Assembly (NCBI GenBank): GCA_947179485.1 | Contig: OX359247.1 | Location: 33,704,801 to 33,768,800 of the forward strand | Source: Allacma fusca | Lineage: Eukaryota > Arthropoda > Collembola > Symphypleona > Sminthuridae | DNA: 64,000 bases | Reading direction: 5' to 3' | Shown: one piece after another, positions 37,152 through 48,081 of the stretch | How the letters are laid out: every line of letters starts with the position of its first letter | Numbering within the stretch: position 1 is the stretch's first letter | Notes under the pieces: model-generated | The model's input: only the letters and a program-made list of their open reading frames with translations | Told to the model about the DNA's origin: nothing | Database searches by the model: none | Translations under genes and position numbers: made by a program

Positions 37152-39392
37152 TTAATTTGCAAAGTATTCCGCTGGAAACGATCCCACCGAAAATCCTGTA
37201 GTTATCTTGCGCGACAGTTGCCACAAAGTAAATTTTTGCATTACATAAACCCTTTCGGCAGAATCGTACCAACGTTTCGATTTTGTGATCTTTAATAAGA
37301 CTTCAAGAACAAACGCACTTACAGCTAATAGACTGCCTGCGAGGACAAGCTGCTTAAGAAATGTTTTAAATTGTCCATTTAAGGTAGAGTCCTTTTGATA
37401 TCCGACGCCCCTATAAAACGGTTTTTCAGAAACCCAATTTTTGGCATTTCTTCGACCAATTATTTTAGTATGAGTTTTCGCAATCCTGTAGTACAGCTGG
37501 GTGAGACCCGAGCTTTCAGACCAACTGATGAAATTATTTATTGGCTCTGAAAATGTGACAATAAAATTTGCTTAACAGTTTCAACTGATATTTGAATACG
37601 TCGGAAGATTTGATTACCTAAAATTCCAGGAAAAAATTTGCTGACTCCTAAACCCATATGCCCAGCAAAATGTGAGTCCAGGGACTTGTAGTACATTCCG
37701 TGTCCATAAATGTCGACCAGAAACTGTTCGCTGAATGAGTCTACTAAAGTCGAGTAAGCAAAGCAAGCCTTGTCTCCCTCAAATATCGTTTGATAGCACT
37801 GGATGAAATGCATGAAATTTAAATGACTGTAATCAATTTAAAATATTCAGTCAAGGCACATACACATACATGGATTAAAGAAGCATAATTACCTCTGGTG
37901 ACAGGTAATTATATTCTTGCATTCTACGTATAAATTCCTTCCCCATGGAAGTATTACTGGCTTCCAAGTCCATTTCTAGTAGGCCAGTGAAAAATACTGC
38001 TCCAAGTTCGTAATGAGATTGTGACAGTTCCAGGAATGTCCTGGGAGGCATTACATATTGGGGTATAACAATGGCAGATATCAAATGGCATTTATAAGCG
38101 CAACTGAGTACTATCAAGCTGAGGAGCCACATTCCTACAAGTAGTCTCACTCGTACACTACTCCATGCAGATTTCACATCACCGGAAATAACAGCCATTT
38201 GGTCCAGTATGGGTAATATTATAGCTGGTATAACTTGCCATTGGGCGGTTCTGTGTTGGGAATGAGTGCTCATAATCAGTTGGAATTGCAAGCACGCGAT
38301 CATTAAAGCTATTGAAATAAAAAATGCTACCCAGACATTAGTTTCAAGGGGATCTTTCAGGACAATCAAAGATCCAGCTTTCACCTTTCTGGGAAGGCTC
38401 ACCAGGAAAATGGCGCCATCGTAAACATAAGGTCTTGTGATATAAACAACTAGTGACTTAGACGCGGAAGCAAGTGCCATAGTTGCAATAGCTGCTGACC
38501 CATCAATTAACAGACGAGTATACTCATCCCATTCTCCATCGTCGTTCCTTTCACGCAACGGCAAGCTAAAAACTATTTGAAGCTCCACTGTGGAGTTTAC
38601 CCTGTTCATGACTTCATCAATAATGGCCAAATCAGCCATCGTCCAAATTTTCAGCCTTTTAGCCTCCTGATATGACGATTCACATATTGGGCACGCAGCA
38701 ATGACCAATGACCGACCTTGGAAATCTTCCCATTGATTACAAAATATTTCCTTGCTAATATCAAAACTTTCCTGTTCAAAGGATTGCAACAAATAAACTT
38801 GGTCAATGATTCCTGGGGTCTGTTTTAGCACATTGATTTTCCCTTCGTTCGGAATCACAAAAATTTTCCTGTGAGTTACTGCAGTTACTTTCAAGAATGA
38901 CGGAATTAGATCTACTTCAGATGATGAAAAGTAAATGTAAAAAGATTTTTCGACATTCCGCGTTAGTTGTAGCATGTTTTCCTGGAAATATTCCTGATTG
39001 AAATCATCCCCCTCAGATCTGATATTTTTTGTCAACAAAGTACCGATTTCGATGAGAACCAAAGAACAATGATAGCGAAATCTGACCGGGTCCTTAATGG
39101 AATGCATTAGGGTGGCATTGTTTGCTTCCATATCCGTTACAATGGCTGTAACGTAGCCATTAGACCTCTTCATGGAGGTAGTCAAGAGCCGTTTTTGTAA
39201 AAGAGGAAACCAGTCTGTATTGGTGTACATACCGTTGGTAGAAAAATGAAAGATTAATTTTGGTGTGCAATCGTCAAAATTTTCGGTTATTTCAGCGTGC
39301 AATCTTTGAAAAAGTTGGATATAAACACTTGGGATGGATTTTGAAGTTGATATGGAAGCTAAGAAAGTTAATAAGATTAGTCCAGAAAACAT
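37152..39392 (-). CDS. Divergent ionotropic receptor IR-D
   Basis: Exons 37893-39392, 37618-37798 and 37152-37546 give 691 aa. The third exon has no ATG near its start and is read through the splice phase (opens EPINNFISWSESSGLTQLYY, ends SFPAEYFAN). The leader MFSGLILLTFLASISTSKS and the following 25 residues nearly duplicate IR-C. S1 has CPICESSYQE and DDGEWDEYTRLLIDGSAA. TM1-TM3 differ from IR-C at only a few positions; TM4 is LVLAGSLLAVSAFVLEVL. As in IR-C the tail ends FPAEYFA(N/S). The S1 segment RLKIWTMADLAIIDEVMN differs from IR-C (RLKIWIGPDLAIIDEVIN), so ligand preference may have shifted. Predicted chemosensory receptor; ligand unknown. Confidence 0.88.
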
Positions 39393-40012
39393 GACTTCGG
39401 TAGCCAGTCGATCTGTTCAGTTTAAAGAATTTCTAAAACTAACCGTAAGACAGATACTGTAATCGTTTGAGCTGAGCCATGGATTTTTGCATAATTCTAT
39501 TTTTAGAATTCCTTCTATTGTCTTGATTTGTATAACCATGTACATATACTGTTGTTGTTCCTGCGTTAAAGAAGTGTACTTGATCAGGAACAGGTTCCGG
39601 GAACTCCCTTGTTTCCGGGGAGCAGTTTGTACATTCACATTTCCGTGTTTCATCCTCGTGGCGAGCACACGATTGACCTTAAATTGCATGAATCAATGGA
39701 CATGAACTTGAATGGAATATTTTGCATTCAATCGACGTATAAAAATAAATTCATTTTTTAAAAACGATCCCCACTATATGTTTACTATAATTCAAATTAC
39801 TAATTTATAACAAATTATTTCTGCTGGGAGCTTATTTTCAGCTTTTTATCTTGATTGTCCTATTTCGTATTAACACCCATTATATTAATTATTAAATTAT
39901 ATTTTTGCATCTGAAAATTATTGGTTACTCCACCACAATTCTCAAACAGTAGATGTTAGGATTCCGACCTTTTATTGCTACCAGCATGGTCATCAATACG
40001 CACTCACAGAAT
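39393..40012. other. Spacer between IR-D and IR-E
   Basis: Presumed IR-D promoter. It shares the 17-bp word GTTCCGGGAACTCCCTT (39594-39610) with the IR-C upstream region. No other feature is seen. Confidence 0.5.
39594..39610. promoter_or_regulatory. Conserved 17-bp word upstream of IR-D
   Basis: Exact copy of the word at 33967-33983, about 200 bp upstream of the IR-D start. The surrounding sequence is clearly less conserved than the word itself, which suggests function, but chance persistence after the duplication is possible. Confidence 0.35.
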
Positions 40013-42265
40013 TTATTCCATGTAGTGTCTGAGCATAGTTAGCAGGTACCACTGGCTCAATAAAAACTGTACCAATATTTCAATTACAAGAACCACAGTC
40101 GCAATTGCGAAGCCATTTTTGCTGATTTGAATGAGGACGTTAGCAAGGTGTCGACTTTGAATATTTTCAGATTTAGCATGAGGTCCTTTGTAGTAAGGAT
40201 GGGTTCTCAGCTTCTTCTTAGCATTAACTTTCCCACTTTTTCGTCGCTTGTCTAAGAAATAGTTCCAGTAGTACCTTGACAGTCCGGAGCACTCCATCAG
40301 ACTGGTGTAGTAATTTACCGGTTCTAAGCAAGACACTCGTAAAAATATGAGCGTACCCGTGAGGTCATAATCTTATAAAAGCTATATGGTAAATTGTACA
40401 TACCTTGAAACATTGGATAAAAATGGCTGACAGCATTTCCACCCGAACCTTGAAACCTGGTGTCCCTTGACAGAGCAAACATGGCCCGTCCTTGAGTATC
40501 CATTAGATATTCCAAACCAAATCCCTCCAAAATCATGTCATAGCCCAAACAGACATTGTCTCCTTCGAAAATCTTCTGGTAGCACTACAACATATATATG
40601 AATGTTTGTAACATTATATTATGGTGGCATTAAAAAAGCTTCAGAGAAGTAGTCTATTAAATGATCATTAAAAGTAAATAGCATAATACTTCCAAAACTA
40701 TACATGGATGTTTATAGTACATAGTACAGACAGACTAAATTAAGAATATATCTTCTCACGTCAGCAGACATGTAGTCATACTCAACCGCCCGATGAAGTA
40801 TCTCCGAATTCAATGAAGAATTCCTAGACTTAAAATCCTTTTCCAAGAACCCGGAGAAGAAAACAGCTCCAATGCCGTAGTCAGACTTGACCAGCTCTGA
40901 AAATGTTTGTGGTCGGGGAATGAAGCGTGGGTAGACGATTGCAGAAATAAGCTCGGATTTGTAGCAACAGCTTAGAACGATCAGACTTAACAGCCAAGAT
41001 CCAACTAAGAATCTAGCACCCCAACGTGTTATGACATTTTTGGAGGAACTGTACGTGAACGCCGCTTGGTCAAAGATTGGGTGAAATACAGCAGCCACAA
41101 TGACGTAATAAGCAAGAGATCGTTGCCAGAAATAAACAAGAATTTGAAAGCATACCACAATGCAAGCAATGCATACCAGAAATGTGAACCAAACCTCTGT
41201 GCTCCATGGCTCCACCAAAACTGATACGGACTTGAAGGTCCCTTGCACCGGCAGTGCCGTAATAAACACAGCACCATCATAAAAATGTGGCTTACATAAA
41301 TAAACTTTATCAGCTTTGAATTCATGGAGCTTCACAATGGTTGAGATTGCTGCTGATCCATCAATTAGTGGTTGAGTGAAATCATCAAATTGTCCCCCAT
41401 CAGAGACTTGATCTGATGGTACACCGAATGAGGCCTCAATTTCCAACGTGACATTAAATTTTCTTGTAGCTTCGAATATAATGGCAATGAAATGAAAGGT
41501 CCACATTTTCTCTTTCTGTGCATCTTGTATTTCGGATCCGCAAACTGGACATCCTATGACTGCTATTGGATGACCTTCAAAATTCTCCAAATTATTTAAA
41601 AAAATGGATCTATGGATATTGAAACCATAAATTTCGTCGTAAAAGCCAATTTTTAACAAATTTCTGTTAAACTCTGTTGCAGGTGTAGGACTAAATACAG
41701 AAATTCTGTCTCCTTCAAAAACTATGAAAACTGTGAAGCGAAACTTGCTTAGCATTTTTGTCATAAATTTCAAGTCATCATACCGTTTGGGATTGTCCAC
41801 AGTAAATACAAAAAACGAAGAGTGAGGATGAGGAACTATTTTTAAAAGGCGTTCGGTCCATGATTGAACTTTTTCGAAATTTAATTCGGTATCATTTAAC
41901 TGTAAGTATTTGCTAATGTCATAGTACAGTATTGAGCAAGAGTTGTGATATTTCAAAGCATAGGGAATGGTTGAAAATTGTCTCGGAGAATTTTCGTCAA
42001 GATTTAGTAGGAAGTTAACTTTATTATTGATGGGAGAACTAGTGGATGTATCCAAAAAATTATTATTTGATTGACCCGCAAGCCAATCATAGCGCATGAA
42101 GTTTTTAGAATTCGAAGCAAGAACTAATGAAAGTTGGAAGCAATCCTGGAATTGATTTTTGATGTCCGCTTCAATACGCTTGTAAATATCTATTACTTGA
42201 ATTTTTTGAATTGTTTCTTGTGGGATGAATAGCGTAGAATACAATAAGACTAATAAGACTTGCAT
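40013..42265 (-). CDS. Divergent ionotropic receptor IR-E
   Basis: Exons 40760-42265, 40404-40584 and 40013-40323 give 665 aa. The leader MQVLLVLLYSTLFIPQET is a likely signal peptide. S1 has CPVCGSE and the motif DGGQFDDFTQPLIDGSAA (Glu-Trp of the other members replaced by Gln-Phe). TM1 is EVWFTFLVCIACIVVCFQIL, the pore segment FHPIFDQAAFTYS, TM3 GSWLLSLIVLSCCYKSELIS, TM4 ISKNGFAIATVVLVIEIL. The tail after TM4 is very short (about 15 residues). Exon 2 opens CYQKIFEGDNVC, almost as in IR-A; together with the N-terminal LQLxxxEL segment this groups IR-E with IR-A, at opposite ends of the array. Predicted chemosensory receptor; ligand unknown. Confidence 0.86.
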
Positions 42266-43083
42266 GATTACGTAGATGCTTTAAATTTTGGCTGCTACTT
42301 CTGAATACTCGTGGAACTGGCAATAACTGTTACATCGATGTAGCTATATCTACAATACATGTCTCCGGAAATTCTATAAATTTTCCTTCTACATTTCTTT
42401 ACTTCTTGGTATCTGTCAATATATCCATCCCGAGTATATTTATTATTATTATTTATCATTTAATGTATTTACAAATCCTAGCCTTTTTAACCTGTTATTT
42501 GTTTTTTTTTTCTAAAAATGTTTGATTGAAAACATACTGCATGAGTTGGAATTTTTTATTCCTCAACTAAATATGTAAGTATATGATATGATGCGGGGTA
42601 ACGGGAATCATAGAATCATAACTGCCCCTCCCTTTTAGCAAGCTGCAAGTAGCACACATGCATTAAGAAATGTTTTCACGAGTTGATAGTTTAGCCCCAA
42701 TATGTTATAATTTATAATATATTTCCCTATATAACCGTCATTGGAAGAATCGACAGAGAAACAGATACATTGTAGGTAAACTTCCACAGACAAATAGCAA
42801 TCATTCTGAAATTATGCCAACCGTAAAATATTCCAAAGGAATCGCACACATGTCTTAAATTTAAACTTAAACAACTCTCTTTTTAACGTACAGTTCTTGC
42901 TACTTTTATTGTTACATGCAATTATAAAACATATCCACCTGAATCATGGATGAGCCGAGACTCTTGAGGGGAAGATTTTGGGACATTTGATTATTTATTT
43001 GCAGGTATTGAAATTGAAAACCCTGCACTGCGACTGACAATGAAAACTAGAAATGTTTGGGCTGGTTAGGATTCGGGTGAAAG

Positions 43084-43641
43084 CAGAGATGCGCAGCCTT
43101 CGAAGGCTAGCCTTCCAAGAAGGCTTCCTTGAAGGCGGAAAGGTGACTTCCTTAACGTTGCAGAAGGAATGGAAGGATCGGAATACTTTTTCTGAAGGCT
43201 GAAGGAAGCCTTCACAAAAACTAGCAGTGAAGGATTGTGAAGGAAGGGTTCCTAAATATTAGCCCTGAAAGGCCATGAAGGCTTCCAGGTACATGAAATG
43301 TCTATAACTCGAAAGCATAGCATATGCAACGACGTTTTGCTGCTAGCGCAACAATGCAGCCAATTCGTGAACTCACAACTGACAATGTAAGCCCGCTCTC
43401 TTCACTGTACTAAATCCTGTTTGGACAAAACATTTTTAAGTAGTTTGTTGTTTAAAATTGAAGGGAGGTTGTTTTTAGAAGAAGGCTGAAGGCAAAAATG
43501 AGTGTATGTATTTTGGAAGGAAGGGTGAAGGAAGGCAGATTTTTTAGAGGGCTTCATTCTAGAAAATGTCGAAGGGGAAATTTTTACTGCATTTTCGCCT
43601 TCGAAGGCTTGAAGGAAGGCTATTTCCTTTGCGCATCTCTG
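43084..43641. mobile_element. Non-autonomous hAT element, family 1 copy 1 (558 bp)
   Basis: Terminal inverted repeats CAGAGATGCGCA / TGCGCATCTCTG fit the hAT end consensus YARNG. A perfect 8-bp target-site duplication GGTGAAAG flanks it (43076-43083 and 43642-43649). The interior is built of GAAGG/CCTTC words (AAGCCTTC, CTTCGAAGGC) and has no transposase. A second copy in opposite orientation lies at 60729-61695. Confidence 0.93.
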
Positions 43642-44039
43642 GGTGAAAGGCTACCCCTAGCCTTGTAGAAAAGTTCAGTCGTTTGATTTGCACTTCTTGT
43701 ATTTTATACCTGCCCTAAGAAAACTTTTGATTTCATGTTTGGTCTGAATAAACGAATAATTATATATAAGTATACACGCTATATGATATAGCACATGCAG
43801 CAAACCTTTCGTACTATTGGGTCCTTAAAAATGACTTTTATATCAGTTATAATTCTTTATAATCAGAATTGAATAATAAATGTACTCGTGGAAAAATTGC
43901 AGAAGATAATTTGTACTGCTTAAAACTTGACTTATATCAGACAAATTTTCCACACTCAACGCAAGTACTTATTCTCGTCAAATTTAATGTACGTTCTGTT
44001 CAAGGTTCACGTAGTAAAAATAATCAACAAAATTATAAC

Positions 44040-44112
44040 CGATCCTGCCAGGATTCGAACCTGGAATCTTCTGATCCGTAGTCAGACGCGTTATCCGTTG
44101 CGCCACAGGACC
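44040..44112 (-). tRNA. tRNA-Arg (anticodon ACG)
   Basis: A 73-nt cloverleaf on the minus strand. The acceptor stem GGTCCTG pairs with CAGGATC (one G-U), with discriminator G. The A box is TGGCGCAACGG, the anticodon stem TCTGA/TCAGA encloses loop CTACGGA, and the T arm is CCAGG-TTCGAAT-CCTGG. There is no intron. Short plus-strand frames over it are artefacts. Confidence 0.96.
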
Positions 44113-44655
44113 GAGGAAGTGGTAGATGTATAATTTTTTCTCATCGAAATCATTACTAACCTAAATAAAAATTTTACATATGTAAAGATACTTCAAAATT
44201 TCGAAATCAATGCTGTATCTCTACTTTGCTCCCAATCTAACCAAGAAGGTAGGTACTGGCATATGTGCATACAAGTGTATACACGTACAGAATTATCTAT
44301 GCATGTATGTGTGTAGGTTTATATTGTGTACTTATTGTTAGTATGTTCGTTCATACATTTTCAGCTCAGTCAGCTCTTCTTTCAAGCAATCAGATCGATA
44401 AGTTTTCTGCAAGTGAAGGAATTATCCTCAGTCTGTCTAGACCTATGTATGTACATACAGCCAAACCTGAATATCTTGTTTCGAAAAACTTTCAGACAAA
44501 GACCAATAAATACATGTTTACACAAGTAAACCTCATTCCTTTAATTTTCCGTTTGATATTTTGTTGTTGTTGATTTATTATATTATTACTCCATTCGTAC
44601 ATTAACGAATATTATGTATTTACCGGTTGCCATGAAACACAAAGACACTTACAGC

Positions 44656-45146
44656 TAGGGCTTCTGTTCGGGATGGGACGTCCCGAGGTTTTCGGGACGG
44701 GATCGGGACAAAACTTTTGTCCCCATGTTATTTCGGGACGGTGTGGGGACGCACATTTTTGTCCCGAGGATTTCGGGACTGGACGGAACAATATAATGGG
44801 GACAGGAAAAAATTCCTGTACAGTATACTATTACTTTAAAAATTAATATGTATGGGGATTATTCCGTTTAAAATATATTATTCTATATGTGAATACTTCT
44901 TAAAGTAAACTTTCGCTATTATTGAAGGTGCTGTTATAGAAATAGTGGGGAGCATTTCTTTTAAGAATGGATTATGATCGGGACGAGATGTCCCGAGGTT
45001 TTCGGGACCGGGACAGTTTCGGGACAAAATTTTTGTCCCCACATTATTTCGGGATGGAGTGGGGACGCATATTTTTGTCCTAAGGATTTCGGGACGGGAC
45101 GGAATTGCCTGTGGGACAAAACAAATTGTTCCCATTAGAAGCCCTA
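44656..45146. mobile_element. Non-autonomous hAT element, family 2 copy 1 (491 bp)
   Basis: Ends TAGGGCTTCTG / AGAAGCCCTA with a perfect 8-bp target-site duplication CTTACAGC (44648-44655 and 45147-45154). The interior is rich in GGGACGGGA / TTTTGTCCC words, arranged as two similar halves (about 44670-44810 and 44975-45120). A related copy begins at 63850. Confidence 0.93.
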
Positions 45147-45307
45147 CTTACAGCTTCTGCATTTAAATGAAATGTGACTCCGAGTTTTAACAATAAATTT
45201 CGTGACATGACTTAAAACAGGCGATGAATGGATGCCATAAATGTGTCATTCATCTAAAATAGCATCGATTTTCGAAAATTAAAATTAAAATAATGATAAC
45301 TAGCAAT

Positions 45308-45405
45308 AAGCCAATTTTAACTGGTATCATTTTCATTTCGTAACCTATGCTTTTTAAATGGGATCTCCAATGAAAATGATACTTTTTAGAATTTAGCTAA
45401 CAATA
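45308..45405. mobile_element. Fold-back MITE, copy 2
   Basis: Shares the loop CCTATGCTTTTTAAATGGG and the right arm (ACTTTTTAGAATTTAGC) with the copy at 30900-31006. The left arm is partly eroded. Confidence 0.75.
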
Positions 45406-45577
45406 TTAGAGATATTATTAGAACTGGACACAAAATTTTTAAATAAACGCTTTGATTCTAGGAAAAGACGCGTTTCATAGTTGTACGCAATAGCTAGCTG
45501 CACAACCGTAGTACTAATGTATACTAACGTACCGTAACATGATTTTTTAATTTAATTTTGCTTTACGATTTTTTAAA

Positions 45578-46040
45578 AATAATTCTCTCTCCTAATTTGA
45601 AAGAGTGGGCCGTCTTGGTGGTGGACGGCTGCCCGTGCATTGTCGCCGCCCTTGCTATGGTGTAATGCTTTAATTTTTTTTAATTTTTAAAACAATTTCA
45701 ATAATTTATTTAGCAAGCTATTAAGCTATTTCTGGCTCGGCAAATAAAAAAAGCGCGCGTAAATTTGAAACTCAAATCCACAAAGTAAAAAGATTTTTAA
45801 TAATTTCGAATTATTTTTAGCATCCTTCTTTTTCTATTTGAATGAAATTTTTATAGATAATAATATAACGAAATAATATTAATTTTATTATTTTTTTAAA
45901 ATATTTTTTATTCAGAATTTTTAATATTCATTCAAAAAATAAAGCGTAAATTTGAATCTCAAATCCGTATTACACCAAGACGAAGACGTTGACGAAGACG
46001 GCCCACTCTTTCAACTTACAATTAGTAGAGAGGATTATTA
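45578..46040. mobile_element. Inverted-repeat element (~460 bp)
   Basis: The left arm (AATTCTCTCTCCTAATTTGA then AAGAGTGGGCCGTCTTGGTG) and the right arm (reverse complement CCTCTCTACTAATTGTAAGT then TGAAAGAGTGGGCCGTCTTC) are inverted repeats of ~45 bp, with an extra internal GACGAAGACGTTGACGAAGA repeat on the right. No transposase, no clear target duplication. Confidence 0.65.
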
Positions 46041-47812
46041 TTGTTTTACTGTAGTTTATAGAGAAAAAACAAAGATTCATTTATTTTTGAAAATTGTATA
46101 TTTTTACAATTATTATTGCAGCCATGACCGAGTTATTTTCGAGGATTTGTGGTTATCAAGACACCTTTGACCGCCCCCCGTATGTAAACACTAAGCTTAA
46201 TTCTAAATATTTTTTTTGCGGTAATTGACTTGTAAAAAACCGGGAAATGCTTTCGAGTAATACTCGATATCTGGGGTCGCGAAACGGGAGGTATAAGATG
46301 TTTTCATGTGTATGTGTCATGACTGGTTGAGTATTTAAATGGCCAATAACTGCGTGATGGGTAATATTGGAGATGTGATGTAATAATGACAAATAATATT
46401 ATAGCCAACTTCTTTGACTCGCCATTCAGCTATCACAAACCACAAAGAATTATTGTATAATTTATGTGTTTAATAGAAGTGAAATAAAAAAGTCAAACTA
46501 AATTTAGAGTTATAATTTTCTCAAGTTTTAAAAATTTCGAAATATATCTGTCTTGCACCTAGGACAATTTTTATGGCCGTCGTATATTAATTCCTCGAGG
46601 TTTTCCGGCCACCTCCTTCAAAACAATGTACTGCTACTAAATATTATTATAAATACTGCTTAGCTTAACTACACCTTAAAAAATCAACTGCCTTCATTAT
46701 CGGGCTGACAGACAAGCAGACACCACGACGTCCACAATACGGACTTTCAGCTTCGCTTTGACCCTAAAAATTTCGCTTTATTCCCAACTCTGGTTTGAAG
46801 AGTATACTCTTACTTGGTACTTCTAGTATTGACTCGGTTTAGAGAATAGTAGTAGTTTAGATAATTAAGAGCAACTTTCCAACTAAACGGGAGAATGAAA
46901 GTCTTAGTATGAATTATTATAAATTAAATTGTATAATAATATTGTAATTTGTACATCAATTCAACATCAAGCGACACGGAATAAATCTTAGACTTGTTAT
47001 TTCGTATAATTATGATTTAGAATGTTTTGTCTAATTATTCAGTCGTACTTTTTACACCTATAGAATTTTCAGAGAAGAATTCTATTCTTCACCTAAGAAT
47101 ATACAGCAGTAAATACGAGTGTATAATTTCCCCTTTCGGAATGCTCTTATAAAGAGAGTATGTGTATTGTAGATAGTTATAGGTTATACAATAATACGTA
47201 TGTATATTCATACGGAGCTGATAATGTATGACAAATCCTCAACTGATCCATCTCAAGTATGTTCACTTTATCCGCTCAGGCTCAACAAATATTTTGTCCG
47301 TTCATCTTACCAAGGTCTTTTTTCGTACCCAATCTTGTATTATATCATTGCATGCATAGTAGGGATCATTAGATAGCTGCGGCTTCAATTTAATACCGAT
47401 AAAATTCCCTTTAAAATCATAAACATGTGCTTGAGGAACTACACAGAAGTTTGTATTATAATGCATGTTTGGAAGCACAAAAGATACTTATTGTGTGCAA
47501 ACTTCTGCTGATCATAGTCTCTTTCAGAATAGTTTTTTTTCGATTTGCTATAAATTACGTCATTTTTTTTCAAGACACACTCACGTCCATTGGAAACTAA
47601 CTTTAATTTTAACCAAATGTTACTATTGCCTCTGAAATTTGTTTATATCTATAGTTCCACATTGAATAAGAGCCTAAGTCACTTATCAAGAAGGCATTTA
47701 TTGTTTGTCAAGTTGAAATAATTACATACTGCAGTTCTTGAAAAACACATCACAGCCTTATCGTAGATTTCACACGTCAAATGATTAACAAGTCCCAGAA
47801 ATTAACAAGATA

Positions 47813-47878
47813 ACTTACATACATATACCTTATATATATAAGGTATATTATATATAAATATATACCTTATGTATGTAA
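47813..47878. repeat. AT-rich palindrome
   Basis: Outer arms ACTTACATACATATACCTTA and TATACCTTATGTATGTAACG are near-complementary. A nested perfect palindrome ACCTTATATATATAAGGT sits in the left half. It would form a cruciform-like fold and is probably a simple-repeat derivative. Confidence 0.6.
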
Positions 47879-48081
47879 CGTAACCTTGATGCTATTTTTG
47901 ATGATGGAAGTGCATGGACTGCACAAATATCGTGAACAAAGACTACAAACTACAGTCCATGTCTATGGAAGCAGAATGTTATATACAGTATGCTACAAGT
48001 CGTTACACACCTTCTATCTTACAATTAGTCAGTTGAAAGAGATGTAGTAAGCCTCAAATTAACTCCAGAATTTCGAGCACA

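Larger units (their letters stand above)
42266..48081. other. Repeat-rich intergenic stretch with one tRNA
   Basis: Contains two hAT-type elements (43084-43641, 44656-45146), tRNA-Arg (44040-44112), fold-back copy 2 (45308-45405), an inverted-repeat element (45578-46040) and an AT palindrome (47813-47878). Between them (42266-43075, 46041-47812) I see only short frames without domains. Confidence 0.55.

Noticed and set aside
43869-44133. Two plus-strand frames over 44040-44112
   Set aside because: They cover tRNA-Arg on the opposite strand and carry no domain.
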